Below are positions 11,753-23,385 of a stretch of 64,000 nucleotides of DNA, one piece after another. Both the position numbers and the translations under genes were made by a program. The DNA is taken from assembly GCA_963971575.1 (NCBI GenBank), contig OZ020616.1:20069713-20133712 (forward strand). Reading direction: 5' to 3'. Under the pieces are notes generated by a model. It did not search any database and was not told the origin of the DNA. It worked only from the letters and a program-made list of their open reading frames with translations. This stretch comes from Liopterus haemorrhoidalis (taxonomy: Eukaryota > Arthropoda > Insecta > Coleoptera > Dytiscidae). Numbering within the stretch: position 1 is the stretch's first letter; each line of letters starts with the position of its first letter.

Positions 11753-11904
11753 CTACAACTTGATATCGCTGGGCTAAGTAGGACATTATAAGCTATAAAG
11801 CTAATTCTCTGATGCCATACTACTGTAATAATTACGAATAATATCGAAAATATAATATCAAAATTATAATAAAAATATCGAAATTATTTCGATATGAGTA
11901 TATT
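11753..11904. other. No recognised feature
   Basis: Short AT-rich stretch with several ATCGAAAT-like repeats (11840-11895) and no coding signal. Confidence 0.4.
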
Positions 11905-12078
11905 GTGTGTTAGTAAGAAATTAACTGGCACGCCTCTGTATGTGTGTTACAGTAAAATTATTACCCTTGTTGTCAGGGTTACACATATAGTGTGCATGAA
12001 TGTCAAGTTTGATAGTTAATTATTTTCTTTTGTCACTGTACATTTCTTCAAGTTCTGTAGATTATTTTACGTTAACAG
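11905..12078 (+). repeat. 5' LTR of the older copia element (approximate)
   Basis: The block holding AACTGGCACGCCTCTGTATG, CTTGTTGTCAGGGTTACA and GTGCATGAATGTCAA recurs after the pol gene in two pieces: 25670-25735 (first half) and 27645-27760 (second half). It precedes the gag frame, as a 5' LTR should. Exact ends are not resolved, because the copies have diverged. Confidence 0.55.
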
Positions 12079-13450
12079 TGTTTGCAAGCGGCCATATTTT
12101 ATCGCTGACGACGAGACGTCGGCAACAGCGGTCGCGGATTGAGATGAAAAAGATTCCATGGCAAAAGCCGAAATCATCCTGGCGATCGGGGCTTCCGAAT
12201 TGAAACGGGTAAAAGGTTGATAACGGTGCGCGATGTGTGGCTCAAATTGGAGACTATTTATCAGTCCAAGGGTCCCGTGAGGAAGGCAACGCTCATGAAT
12301 TAGCTCGCTTTGCGTAGGATGCAGGAAGGCGAAGATGTCCGACAGCACATGGACGGATTTTTCGACGCGGTAGAAAATCTAAAAGACATGAATATAGATA
12401 TACATGCGGACATGTTATCCATCCTGTTGTTGTACAATCTGCCGCCAAAATTCAATAATTTCCGGTTGGCGATTGAGTCGCGGGACGATCTTCCTACCCC
12501 TGAAGTCGCGCGTAAGTACGCGTAGTACAAGGAACAATAAAAAGGATGCTAACCGATCGAGACTTAACAAAACGGACACAAGCACGTTTAATTTCAAGTG
12601 CTTCAAGTGCAAAAAGACTGGATATAAAGCCGCCGATTGCAGATCAAAGCACGCTGACTGTCGTAACAGTAGTGAAACCGTGAGTCTTAGTGCCGTGGAA
12701 GAGACATTTTATGGGCGTAGCAGTGGCGCGAAAGACGCCAAGTGGTGTTTGGACAACGGAGCAACGTCACATTTATGTAAGGACATAAACAATTTTTCCA
12801 CTGTGTACAACACGGTCGCGTGTACACTTAATCTCGCGAACGATGTCTGTGCCGACATTGAGGCCAAAGGAACCGCGCAGATAAAGGCGCTTTGTGAAAA
12901 ACAGTGAAAAGGACGTGACGTTGAAGAACACCTTATTCGTGTCTAGCTTAAGGTCGAACTTGTTAAGCGTAGCCAAAATTACGGACAAAAGACATGACAA
13001 TTTTCACGAAACATAGTGCTTCCGTGGTGGACAAAGACGGCCGGTTAAAGTTGTGCGCGAAACGCGACGGTGATTTGTACTGTTTCTGAAAACGGAAGTA
13101 ACGAGAGTGCTCGAAACTGCGATCGGAAAACTCCGACGTGAAAAACTTTTGAAATGTGGCATCGTCGACTCAGACATTTAAACGCGCATGACCTGAAGAG
13201 CGCAGTAGTGCTAGTAATTTGCGCGGCGTGGACATACTGACGGGCTCGTGTGATCTCAGTTGTAAGATTTGCCACCGTGGCAATATGGCGCGGGCGTCTT
13301 ACCCGAAGAAGTCCGAACGCGTAACGAAAGCGCTCGAGCTAATTCATTCGGACCGATGCGAGTCAAGTCGAAAAGTGGATTTAAGTATTTCGCGACTTTC
13401 ACGGATGATTACTCGCGATGGTGCGAAGTGGGGTTTCTTAAATCAAAAAG
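12079..13450 (+). pseudogene. Older copia element: gag, protease and start of integrase
   Basis: GC-richer than its surroundings. Gag (UBN2 type) is readable at 12310-12525, ending LLYNLPPKFNNFRLAIESRDDLP. A CCHC knuckle, CFKCKKTGYKAADC, follows at about 12598-12640. The protease motif WCLDNGATSHLC is at 12745. The pre-integrase HRxxHxN region is near 13155, and the integrase core starts around 13330 (SGFKYFATFTDDYSRW). At least four frameshifts or stops break the frame. At 13450 the element is split by the younger copia; the integrase continues at 23386. Confidence 0.8.
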
Positions 13451-13634
13451 TGTTAGAATTGCATACAAATAGAAAAGATGATTTGAGAACTATAGTAACC
13501 AAATATGACAGATGGGTTTGTTTTTGACAGAATGTATAGGAAATAATATAATAATATTAAAATGTGTATGTGCTATAAATAAATAAACTTATTATACACT
13601 ATATGTTCTATTAATAACCAGAACAAGGTTAACA
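13451..13634 (+). repeat. 5' LTR of the young copia element
   Basis: 184 bp, TGTTAGAATTGC...GGTTAACA, apparently identical base for base to the 3' LTR at 23197-23380. Flanked by the 5-bp target duplication AAAAG (13446-13450 and 23381-23385). The LTR is short and contains ATAAATAAATAAAC near its 3' end, a possible polyadenylation region. Confidence 0.95.
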
Positions 13635-13655
13635 AGGGTTATGGGCCCAGAATAA
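13635..13655 (+). promoter_or_regulatory. Primer binding site (initiator tRNA-Met internal type)
   Basis: Directly after the 5' LTR comes GGGTTATGGGCCCAG, complementary to the anticodon arm of initiator tRNA-Met rather than to its 3' end. This is the half-tRNA priming known from Drosophila copia, so minus-strand DNA is probably primed by a cleaved tRNA. Confidence 0.8.
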
Positions 13656-13767
13656 AAACAGATCAAGTCAAAATAAACGAGGATAAGAATAGGCCCAGAA
13701 TAAAAATCGGAATCAAGAAAAGTAAAATAAAATAGTAAAAAATAAGATAATTTGATATTGTAAGAAA

Positions 13768-16700
13768 ATGGAATTATTAACTATTGAAAAGCTTGACGGC
13801 AGAAATTACTTAACGTGGAATTTTAAAATAACTACATATTTAAAAATGAAAGATTACTATAAAATCTTAATCGAAGAACCACCTCAAAATCCAGAAGAAT
13901 TATTAGTATGGAAAAAAATAGATATAGAAGTAATGAATATAATAGTGCAAACATTAAATTCAGATCAAATAATTTACATTATAAATGAAAATAATGCTAG
14001 AGATGCATGGAAGAAATTAGAACAGCAATACTCCGGTAATAAAGCGGATAAGAGATTAAAATTAAAACGAGATTTAGCTAATATTAAAATGGAGAAGGAT
14101 GATGACGTTAACAAATATATTTCAAAAGTAGAAAATATTACTGCGGAATTAATTAATATGAATGAAAAAATAGAAAAAGCGGAAATTGCTTCGATTATAT
14201 TAAATGGTTTATCTTCACAATATCGATGTGTAAAAAGAATTTTTGAAGCTATGCCACCGAGCCAGATTTCACCCCAACAAGTAAAAAATGCACTACTGGC
14301 AGAGGAAAGAGATAATAAAGAAATCGATAGAAAAGGAGACCAAGTTTTTAAAGCAAGATCAAAATTTTATGGTGATAGAAATAAGAATTGTTATATATGC
14401 GGTAAATTAGGTCATATATCGAAGAATTGTTATTATAATAGAAATAATGAGAAACGAGGTAAAGTAGAGAGCTACAGACAAAGTAGAGAGGGAACTAGTA
14501 AACGTAATGAATTAATATCTAACAATTATTATGAACAAAAGGAAAAACAGAAGGAAATGTTACGTAAATATAATATTAAGAAAGTAAACGTAAATAAACA
14601 AGAAAGAACAAATGATGATGATGAAAAACATGGAACACATAAAACAGATACTGATTTAGTCAAGAAAACATCAGAATGGGCTATCGACAGCGGAGCAACA
14701 AATCATATAACCAACAATAGAGACATTTTACAAAATTATGAAGAAAAGTACTCTGGTGAAGTTACAGTAGCTGATGGAACTGTAAAAACAGCATTAGGTG
14801 TCGGCTGTATTGAATTAACACCAAATTTTAAATGTACTTATGACTCTATAATTATAGAAAATGTGTTGTATGTTCCAGAACTTGACGATAACTTAATTTC
14901 AGTAAATAAATTAGATGAAAATGGATTAAAGATAATTTTTAAAAATGGTCAATGTAAGGTATATGATAATTCCGAAACAATATTGATTGCAGAAAGATAT
15001 AATGGGTTGTATAGAATTAAAGCAGAAACTAAATATATCAGGGAGAGTGCAATGAGAACAGTGAAGAATAATAAAAATTTATGGCACAGAAGGATGGCAC
15101 ACTTAAATTATGATACTTTGATGAAAATGGAAACAAAGGAAATATTGAGAGGCTTATCATTTAACAAAGAAGAAAAAGTAGATGTATGTCAAGACTGTAT
15201 TCAAGGAAAATTAACACGAGAAGAGTTCAGAGCGGTAAATGGAAGAATGACAGGAAATATTTTGGAATTATTACATATGGATTTAATTGGTCCTATTGAT
15301 CCAGAATCACTTGGAGGGTCAAAATACATTTTGAATATTGTAGATGATTACAGTAGAAGAATAAAAGTATATTTTTTGAGATATAAAAATGAAACATATG
15401 AAAAAGTTAAGAAATTTATAGAAGAAGTTGAAAATGAAAAGGGTAAGCGAGTAATGAAAATAAGAACGGATAATGGAACTGAATTCGTAAACGCTGAACT
15501 TCAGAAATTTCTAGAAAAGAAAGGAATAAAACATCAAAAAAGTATTGTTTATACACCTGAGCAGAATGGAGTTTGCGAAAGAATGAATAGGACAATTCTA
15601 GATACGGCGAGGACATTATTAATAGAAGCAAGATTGCCAGAAACATTTTGGGCAGAAGCAATTAGCACAGCCGTTTACGTAAGAAATAGAACTTTAAATT
15701 CATATAATGAGACAACACCTGAAGAAATTTGGGAACAGAGACGACCTACCGTAGCACATCTAAGAACTTTTGGATGCCTTGCTTATGCGTGGATACCAAA
15801 ACAGTTTCGCAAAAAATTTAATGCGAAATCAACACCAGCCATCATGATGGGATACGCTGAAACTATGAAGGCTTACAGATTGTATGATCCTGTTACTAAA
15901 AAAATTTTTACAGCTAGACTTCCAAAATTTTTTGAAGATCAAAGAGGATACGAGACTATAATAAGAAATATGGAACCTACCAGAGATGTTACGAAATCAG
16001 AAACTGAAAATAACTACATTTTTCTAAAATTTGAAAAAGTGAAACAAAAAGAAAACCCACAAGCAAATATACTTCCAAATGATTCAAATAAGTTAAGAAG
16101 ATCAGAGAGACAAACGAAAAGAACAGATAAGTTAAATGTAGATCCAAAACTGAAATCATATTGTAATAAGATAGAGGAAGAGGAAATAGAGGAAGTATTT
16201 ATTCCTAAAAATTACAAAGAAGCAGTAACATGTGCATTTAGTAAGGAATGGGAAGAAGCCATGGACGATGAAATACAATCATTAAGAGATATGGAAACAT
16301 GGGATATCGTAGAGAGAAAAGAAAACATACATGTACTAAATTCAAAATGGGTATACGCTTTAAAGAAGAATGAAAATGGTGAGATAGTAAAATTTAAGGC
16401 CAGGCTAGTAGCAATTGGATATAATCAGAAAAAGGGAATAGATTATTATGATACTTATTCACCGGTAATGAAGCTGACATCATTAAGAATCATACTTGCT
16501 TTAGCCGTGAAATATAAATTATACTTAAGGCAATTAGATATCAAAAGGGCATATTTACATGGTACACTAAAAGAAAATGTTTTCATGAAGTTACCTGAAG
16601 GTTATTATAATGAAGAAACGAGATGTGGACAGGTATGTAAACTAAAAAAGTCACTGTATGGATTGAACCAATCTGGAAGGGAGTGGAACTTAACCTTGAA

Positions 16701-17218
16701 TAAAAAATTAAAAGAAATGAGTTTTAACAGATTACAAACAGATTTATGTATTTATATTAAAAGGGAAAATGGAGAGAGTCTAATTGTTGGAATATTTGTG
16801 GATGATTTTATATTGGCAGGAACAAATGAAGATATAATGGAAAATAACATTGCAATTTTGAAAGAAGATTTTGAAGTGAAAGACTTAGGTGAACCAAAAA
16901 TGATGCTGGGAATTAAAATAAACAGGAGTCCAGATGGTAAGGAAATAAAAATAAGCCAAGGTCATCTAGTAGAGGAACTATTAAAAAAATATAATATGGA
17001 AAACGCAAAAACAGTTTCAACTCCTATGGAGACAAAATTAAATTTAGAAATTTCACAAAGTACTAAAGAAAATGTACCATATCAAGAATTAATAGGATCC
17101 TTAATGTATCTGACACAAGGCACAAGACCAGATCTAGCATATCCCGTAAATTATCTAAGTAGATTTTGTAATAATCATAATAAAACACATTGGAGCCATT
17201 TAAAAAGAATTTTAAGAT
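13768..17218 (+). CDS. Young copia Gag-Pol, first part (interrupted by a LINE)
   Basis: One open frame from ATG 13768. Order: UBN2-type Gag (residues about 1-190), CCHC knuckle CYICGKLGHISKNC at 207-220, protease AIDSGATNHI at about 306-315, pre-integrase HRRMAHLN with CQDC, integrase catalytic triad (MDLIGP near 504, RTDNGTEF near 566, ERMN near 604), and reverse transcriptase with QLDIKRAYLHG, LKKSLYGLNQSGREWN and the active site IFVDDF near 1010 (phenylalanine replaces the usual tyrosine). The copia frame ends at RILRY near 17218, where the LINE is inserted; the remaining codons to 17265 are insert sequence. RNase H resumes at 22646. No stop or frameshift was seen, so it was intact before the LINE arrived. 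Confidence 0.95.
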
Positions 17219-17513
<295 letters not shown>

Positions 17514-17528
17514 TGTAATTATATAGGG

Positions 17529-20438
17529 CTATCCCAACTGTTCCGAATAGAATTCTTCCAAAGTGTATAATGTCTTTTGAAGTAAAAGTTTTTTTATTGC
17601 CCTTTTGAACGAGGTGAGATTACTAATTTTTTTGATGTCGTCGGGCAGGGCATTGAACGTTTTAATTGCATTATATTTGGAACTTTTTTCGTACAGTGTG
17701 AGTCTATGTTTGTCTTGTTTTATAAGAGCTTTGTTCCTGGTAAAATGTCCGTGTTCTTGATTTTGCGTATTTATTGCAATATGATGCTTGAATGCAAAAA
17801 TTAATAATTCTAAAATGTAAACGCTTGGAACAGTTAGGATACCAAGATTTTTAAAAGCGTCGCGACAAGAGTCGCGTCCTTGTAAGCTAGCCAAGACTCT
17901 TATTGCTCGCTTCTGAATGGTAAACACTCTACTGTAATCAGAGGAGGAGCCCCAATGCATAATACCGTATCGTAGCAGTGAATGAAAGTTTGCAAAATAT
18001 AAAGTTTTTAAGACATAATTTCGGCATTTTTGGGACATGATTCTGATTCCATAGAGTGCTTTATTCAGTTTCTTACATAAGTTGGAAATATGAACATCCC
18101 ATTTGAGATTGCAGTTTAAGTGCAAGCCTAACAGTTTGATAGTGTCAGCCTCCTTTAACACACTCTGTACTTCCTGAATACCAGATGAGCGACTTGTTTG
18201 GAAAATAGTAAATACTGATTTAGAAGTGTTTATTTTTAATTTGTTTTTTGTTATCCAAGTAGACAGAGTGTCGTAAACGAGCTGAAGTTTGTTAGAGAGA
18301 TTTTCTGATTTTTTTAATTTGATTAAAAAGTTATTGTCGTCTGCATAAGAGATAATGTTTATCTCAAATGGGAGTTCTTTGAGGCATGCCGGAAGGTCAT
18401 TGGCATATATGTTGAATAGCAAAGGGCCGGTGATTGATCCTTGAGGTACACCATTGTTGTTTGGGAGGGACTCTGATTTAATCTCCTGTTCTTCGTTTGT
18501 GTCGATCGATACCACTTGGGTCCTATTCGAGAGATACGACGCGAACCATGTAAGTGTATTGCCTCTTACACCGTATCTCTCCAATTTGGCCAAAAGTATG
18601 GAATGGTCCACACAGTCGAACGCTTTAGATAGATCGACGAAAACTCCAATAGCTATATCTCCCGAGTCTAGAGTTGAGTAAATTCGATTGATAAACTCGA
18701 ACAATGCGGTATCTACGCTCTTTTCCTTAGTAAAGCCATGTTGTGTGGGTGACAGAAGTTGATATTTACAAAAGAAGCTTAAGAGTTTGTTATTGATAAC
18801 AATTTCAAAGATCTTAGAAAAGGAAGAGAGAAGACTAATTGGTCTGTAATTAGACATGTCATTTTTATCCCCAGATTTAAAAAGTGGTTTGATAATGGCG
18901 TGCTTAAGTGAAGACGGGAACCAAGATTTTTCAAATGACGCGTTGATGATATGGGCTAGAGGACCGCATATGGAATCCTTACATATTTTAATAACGTTAT
19001 TTGAAATCCCGTCATGGCCTCTCGAATGACTACTTTTTAAGTTTTTAATGGCGTCTAGAATATCAGCATGACTGACTGGTGTTAACAGGAAAGAATTATT
19101 GTTACTTTGAATGAGAGAGTTAATGTATTCATGATCTAAGACATCAGTACTAGAATTGACTGTTGCGACTGTGTTAATGAAGAAGTAATTGAAATTTGAG
19201 GCGACAGTTAAAGGATCAATGTTGTTATCTTCATTATCAGTGATATTTATTGTGCTTTTTTTTGTTTCTTTGATTGTGGAGTTAATGAATTTCCACATTG
19301 CTTTATTTTTATTAGTTGCTGACAGAATTTGATTATCTGTGATAGACTTCCTATGCTCTGTCAGGGCTTTTTGATAAGCTGCGTTAGCCTCTTTGAAGTG
19401 TTGTTTAAAGATAGGAAATTTTTGAGAGAGAGATTGTAATGTAGAGACTTTTTCTTTTAAGGTAATGATATATTGAGGAAATTTAGTGCAGGATGATTTT
19501 TTATTTAGTTTTTTTAATGGAAAGTTTAAGTCATAGGTAGAAGTAAGTTTTTTTATAAATGCTTCAAAGGCTTTTTCAGGACAGGAATGGCAGTAAACTG
19601 CATCCCAGGAGTAGTCAGATAGATGGCCTAGGAATCTTTCAGTATTTTCAGCATTCATAATCCTTGTGTACATTGCCTTATGAATTTCCTTCTTTACAAG
19701 TAAATATAATTCCACATACTGTGCGGTATGATCGCTTAATCCTGGGTTTAAAATTTTGCGTTCAATTATGTTGCCAGTACAGAGAAAATTATCGATACAC
19801 GTTTGGCTTGTGCTAGTAATTCTGGTCGGTTCATGAAATGCGAAAGCCAATCCATAACATGTCACGATGTCTATGAATTTGTTCTTGTGTGTGCTTTCTG
19901 TGAGCATATCAATGTTGAAATCTCCCGCAAAGAGGACTCTATTTGCTTTAGTCGTTGAGAAATCCAGTAGCTCATGTAATTTTGTGAAGAAAGTATCGTA
20001 GTCACTTGAGGTAGAAGGACGATAACATACTGCTATCATAAGATTGTATGCTACTAATGTAAGAGCACAGCATTCAAAAACATAGGGGACGTTGAAATTC
20101 TCTACCTCTGTTATTAATTTAGTTTCTAAATGTGTCTTGCAATATATCGCGACTCCTCCATGGCTCTTTGCAGGAATTCTGCTAAAATTTGCTCGTAAAT
20201 CAAAATCTTCCAGCTTAATAAAATTTATTTGATCGCTATTTTGCCAATGTTCGCTTAAAAGGAAGATGTCTGGGTTGTGCTCTGATAAAAAAATATTTGT
20301 TTGTTCTATTTTATTGGACAAGCAGCACATATTCTGGTGAATGATCGATAGAGGCTTTTTATTGTTAAAGGCACCGCTTCTCAGGTGGAACAGAGGAAAT
20401 GCAGTTGCAGTCGAACATGGGGCTGCTCCTGATGACAT
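17529..20438 (-). CDS. LINE ORF2: endonuclease and reverse transcriptase, 969 aa, open
   Basis: An apparently intact frame. The N-terminal third is an APE-type endonuclease: [12 protein letters not shown], the acidic LLSEHW, GGVAIY, CYRPS, AGDFNID and the LSDHTA catalytic histidine motif are all present. The reverse transcriptase follows with [47 protein letters not shown] and the active site SYADDNNFL. The C-terminus ([35 protein letters not shown]) resembles the LINE at 10216-11752. There is no RNase H domain, as in CR1/L2 groups. The ATG at 20438 lies inside ORF1 in a different frame. The copy could still encode active enzyme. Confidence 0.95.
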   Translation of the reverse strand: MSSGAAPCSTATAFPLFHLRSGAFNNKKPLSIIHQNMCCLSNKIEQTNIFLSEHNPDIFLLSEHWQNSDQINFIKLEDFDLRANFSRIPAKSHGGVAIYCKTHLETKLITEVENFNVPYVFECCALTLVAYNLMIAVCYRPSTSSDYDTFFTKLHELLDFSTTKANRVLFAGDFNIDMLTESTHKNKFIDIVTCYGLAFAFHEPTRITSTSQTCIDNFLCTGNIIERKILNPGLSDHTAQYVELYLLVKKEIHKAMYTRIMNAENTERFLGHLSDYSWDAVYCHSCPEKAFEAFIKKLTSTYDLNFPLKKLNKKSSCTKFPQYIITLKEKVSTLQSLSQKFPIFKQHFKEANAAYQKALTEHRKSITDNQILSATNKNKAMWKFINSTIKETKKSTINITDNEDNNIDPLTVASNFNYFFINTVATVNSSTDVLDHEYINSLIQSNNNSFLLTPVSHADILDAIKNLKSSHSRGHDGISNNVIKICKDSICGPLAHIINASFEKSWFPSSLKHAIIKPLFKSGDKNDMSNYRPISLLSSFSKIFEIVINNKLLSFFCKYQLLSPTQHGFTKEKSVDTALFEFINRIYSTLDSGDIAIGVFVDLSKAFDCVDHSILLAKLERYGVRGNTLTWFASYLSNRTQVVSIDTNEEQEIKSESLPNNNGVPQGSITGPLLFNIYANDLPACLKELPFEINIISYADDNNFLIKLKKSENLSNKLQLVYDTLSTWITKNKLKINTSKSVFTIFQTSRSSGIQEVQSVLKEADTIKLLGLHLNCNLKWDVHISNLCKKLNKALYGIRIMSQKCRNYVLKTLYFANFHSLLRYGIMHWGSSSDYSRVFTIQKRAIRVLASLQGRDSCRDAFKNLGILTVPSVYILELLIFAFKHHIAINTQNQEHGHFTRNKALIKQDKHRLTLYEKSSKYNAIKTFNALPDDIKKISNLTSFKRAIKKLLLQKTLYTLEEFYSEQLG

Positions 20439-21456
20439 TGGCGAGTTTCTCGCATAAGAATTTTTTAGATAAATCCCTCATATGAAGCCCATGTGTGGTG
20501 TAATTTTTGCGGCTTAAGTAAAAATTAGTGTCAAAGGGGTAGCAATTCTGTTTGTTCCAGACTAAGTCAAAAATAATATTATTACAGTAATGTATTGACG
20601 GGTTTAAGAATGTCTTGTCGTAGCGGTAAGGAATAGCACCTATTATCAAGTTGGTGTGAGTGCATATTTTAGTGACTTTTTCAAAAGTGTTTGGTAAAAA
20701 CACATTGTTATGCGGAAAATTATTGGTACCGGCTAAAACGATTACAAAGTCATTTTTATTGAAATTAGCTACTGAGCTCGTTAAATCCAACGTGATGTCC
20801 CTTAATTGTGCTCCTGGTTTACAAATGCAGTGGATGCAATAATCAGGCATTTTTTCTTGTAAAAAGGTTCCTAGATTCCTACCGTGACTGTCTGCTAATA
20901 TTAGGACATTCTTTTTAACTGGGATGGTAGAATCATATGGCGGTGGTTGATTTTGCTTTGTTTGGCCCGGTTTGCCTTGTAGATTAGTCTGCTCTGAAGA
21001 GTTTCTATCGTGATTACAGTTAGAAGAGGTAGTATATGTTTCGCCAATATTACTCTGTCCAGAAGTATTTGTCGAATTATCTGACTGCAGCTCTCTCTCT
21101 CCAGAGGAAGTAGTAGAAGAAGTGGTTTGCGTGGCAGTACAGACCGTATAGTGAGGTTTTTTAATACTATCTTGCAGTTCTTGGGTAATTTTAGATTTGA
21201 GTTTGCATTCGGCCAGAAGAGTTTTAATTTTGTCTTCCAGACTATTAATTCTATTTTTTAATTCAATGTTTTCCGCATTAGATTCTGCTAATTTGTTTTG
21301 CAGGTGAAGGTAAATTTCTTTTGTATCGGATTTATTATCGTCTTGTTGTTCGGATATTATTATTTCATAGCTAGAATTTGGGCTATGCATTATTTCCTTT
21401 TCTAATTTTTTTTTAGCTGCTTGATTACGGGTTAGAATTTTTCCGGTAGTTGCCAT
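20365..21456 (-). CDS. LINE ORF1: coiled coil plus SGNH esterase-like domain, 363 aa
   Basis: An open frame upstream of and overlapping ORF2 by 74 bases. Residues about 45-95 form a heptad-rich coiled coil (LAESNAENIELKNRINSLED), probably for trimerisation. A Ser/Thr/Gln-rich linker follows. From about residue 180 there is an SGNH-hydrolase fold as in the esterase ORF1 of CR1/L2 LINEs: VLILADSHGRN (catalytic serine block), VIVLAGTNNF and a C-terminal HGLHM (histidine block). The aspartate usually found three residues before that histidine is replaced by His (THGLHM), so esterase activity is doubtful. RNA binding is the expected role. Confidence 0.85.
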   Translation of the reverse strand: MATTGKILTRNQAAKKKLEKEIMHSPNSSYEIIISEQQDDNKSDTKEIYLHLQNKLAESNAENIELKNRINSLEDKIKTLLAECKLKSKITQELQDSIKKPHYTVCTATQTTSSTTSSGERELQSDNSTNTSGQSNIGETYTTSSNCNHDRNSSEQTNLQGKPGQTKQNQPPPYDSTIPVKKNVLILADSHGRNLGTFLQEKMPDYCIHCICKPGAQLRDITLDLTSSVANFNKNDFVIVLAGTNNFPHNNVFLPNTFEKVTKICTHTNLIIGAIPYRYDKTFLNPSIHYCNNIIFDLVWNKQNCYPFDTNFYLSRKNYTTHGLHMRDLSKKFLCEKLANVIRSSPMFDCNCISSVPPEKRCL

Positions 21457-21720
21457 ATTATATTATTAGAAAATGATACCAAATAATAAGAGATAATGAT
21501 AAAAAATGAGATAAAATAGATGAAATATGCCTTGATTAAAATATTGAAATTCGAAACCTGGGTTCGGGATAAAACTGGGACACAGACTTCACCTCCAGGG
21601 GTTTTTCAGGAGGACTTATTTATGACATACAACAAAAACCACGGATAAGGTACAGGTAGAGGTAGAACAAAGGAACACAGTTAGTACGCCGTGAGAAATC
21701 AATGTAAAAAGAAAGCAAAA

Positions 21721-22260
21721 CGCTCTAGTATTAAAATTAATGTGATTAAACTAATTTAAACATTTAGATCGCATAAAAACAAATTTACTTGAAATTAGAT
21801 TAAAATAAAATAAAATAAATTGTCATATGTAAATAAAATATAAGTCAAAGTAATGTAAAAATGATGTAAAAATTTAAATACTACCACTGAGCCATCATTC
21901 CGTATTGCCGTTATTACCTGTTGAAACGCTTTCAAACTATTTTTTATATAATAGAATAGTGTGACAAATTTAGAGTATACTGTTGCATAAAAATAAATTT
22001 AATTGAGATTGGATTGAAATTAATATTCGTATATAAAAATTTATTTGATTGTAATGTACATTAAAAAAATAATAAAATAAAAAAATAATAATAAATAAAA
22101 TAAAAAGTCGTACCCGACGTGACTTGAACACTGACTCTCAGGTTAGGATGCAAGAACCTTACCACTGAGCTATCAATTCACATTGTCTTTGATAGATTCT
22201 GGAATATTTGCAAGTTAATTTTCCAAAATTATTTTATATGATTAGAATACTGTGTATATT
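21721..22260 (-). repeat. Tandem tRNA-derived SINE-like copies
   Basis: On the minus strand, 22190-22111 contains a pol III box A (TAGCTCAGTGG) followed by a box B (GTTCAAGTC), ending in TCGGGTACGAC and an AT-rich tail. About 200 bases further along the same strand a second box A (TGGCTCAGTGG) occurs at 21912-21885. The sequences after each are alike (AATCTAATTTCAAGTAAATT versus AATCCAATCTCAATTAAATT). I read this as two tandem SINE copies, the second lacking its box B region. They adjoin the LINE 5' end within the copia insertion. Confidence 0.6.
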
Positions 22261-22640
22261 GACAGTATAATATAATAGAACATTACAAAGAAACAAAAAA
22301 TGTTAAATATATCAAAATACACAGAAAAGGTTTAGTTCATAATTTAACAAATTTTGAGTTAATATCTGAAAAATATTGTTTAAGTCTTTAAACAGGAATT
22401 AAATACAGATATTTTGAGGTTAAAAATGAAAATTCTCAGAATTTGCAAATAAACGCAATCGCAAGGCTAAAAGTTAGTAAAAAGTTGCCAAATGTGTAAA
22501 AGAAATTGTTTAAAATAAATTTAAACCATTTTGAGACAAATAAATACCTTTGTAAGCACTTTTCACACTTTTCACAATCTCTTCAATATCTGTTATTAGT
22601 ATCTCTTCAATATACATTACTTTACTTCGATACAAAAGGT
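22261..22640. other. Unassigned sequence between the SINE-like copies and the copia remainder
   Basis: AT-rich. Contains a partial tandem duplication of ATCTCTTCAATAT (22577-22613), and then GATACAAAAGGTACTTACGA just before the copia frame resumes. No coding signal. Probably part of the material inserted with the LINE or SINE copies. Confidence 0.35.
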
Positions 22641-22645
22641 ACTTA

Positions 22646-23167
22646 CGATACTTAAAAGGTACAAAAGATATGTCCTTAACATATAGTAAAAATTCTGGGG
22701 AAGGAATTATTGGATATGTTGATGCAAACTGGAATACAGCGCAAAATGAAGATGGGAAATCCACAACAGGATTTGTTTATATAATGAGTGGTGGAGCTAT
22801 ATCTTGGAAATCTACAAAGCAAAAAATTATAGCGTTATCAACTTGTGAAGCGGAGTATGTAGCAATGTGCGAAGCAATTAAAGAAGGGATCTGGATAAGT
22901 AATTTATTAAAGGAATTGGAAAATGAAAATGTAAAACAAATTTTATTATTTAGTGACAATCAAGCTGCTATAACAGTTGGAAAAAGCTTAAACACAAAAA
23001 GAACTAAACATATAGAGCTAAAATATTTAAAGATACGGGATGAAATTTTAAAGGGAAGATTTAAAATAGAATATATTGAAACTGAAAAAATGGTTGCTGA
23101 CTACCTGACTAAAAGTATAGGAGGAATGAAAACAAAAGTTTTCAATCAAATTTTAGGTTTAAAATAA
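22646..23167 (+). CDS. Young copia RNase H (C-terminus of Gag-Pol)
   Basis: Continues the copia polyprotein after the LINE: RYLKGTKDMSL (in frame with the RILRY end at 17218), then RNase H motifs GYVDANW, ISWKSTKQ, ALSTCEAEYVAM, SDNQAAI and RTKHIELKYLKIRD, ending ADYLTKSIGG and a stop at 23167. An AAGGGGGACT polypurine tract follows at 23186-23195, directly before the 3' LTR. Confidence 0.92.
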   Translation, partial: RYLKGTKDMSLTYSKNSGEGIIGYVDANWNTAQNEDGKSTTGFVYIMSGGAISWKSTKQKIIALSTCEAEYVAMCEAIKEGIWISNLLKELENENVKQILLFSDNQAAITVGKSLNTKRTKHIELKYLKIRDEILKGRFKIEYIETEKMVADYLTKSIGGMKTKVFNQILGLK

Positions 23168-23196
23168 TCTTTTCTATTTGGTGCATAAGGGGGACT

Positions 23197-23380
23197 TGTT
23201 AGAATTGCATACAAATAGAAAAGATGATTTGAGAACTATAGTAACCAAATATGACAGATGGGTTTGTTTTTGACAGAATGTATAGGAAATAATATAATAA
23301 TATTAAAATGTGTATGTGCTATAAATAAATAAACTTATTATACACTATATGTTCTATTAATAACCAGAACAAGGTTAACA
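23197..23380 (+). repeat. 3' LTR of the young copia element
   Basis: 184 bp, seen as identical to the 5' LTR at 13451-13634, starting TGTTAG and ending TTAACA and followed by target duplication AAAAG. Identity of the two LTRs marks a recent insertion. Confidence 0.95.
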
Positions 23381-23385
23381 AAAAG

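Larger units (their letters stand above)
17514..21720 (-). mobile_element. LINE (CR1/L2-like) inserted into the young copia
   Basis: A two-ORF non-LTR retrotransposon on the minus strand, with a 5' UTR from about 21720 to 21457, overlapping ORF1 and ORF2, a very short 3' UTR and a simple-repeat tail. It interrupts the copia RNase H coding region: copia codons stop at 17218 and resume at about 22646. Possible target duplication TTAAGATAT (17209-17217) versus TTACGATAC (about 22643-22651), 7 of 9 bases. The 5' boundary is uncertain because SINE-like sequence adjoins it. Confidence 0.85.

Noticed and set aside
22111..22187. Possible genuine tRNA gene on the minus strand
   Set aside because: Boxes A and B are present but stems pair poorly and a SINE-like tail and second copy follow; better explained as a SINE.
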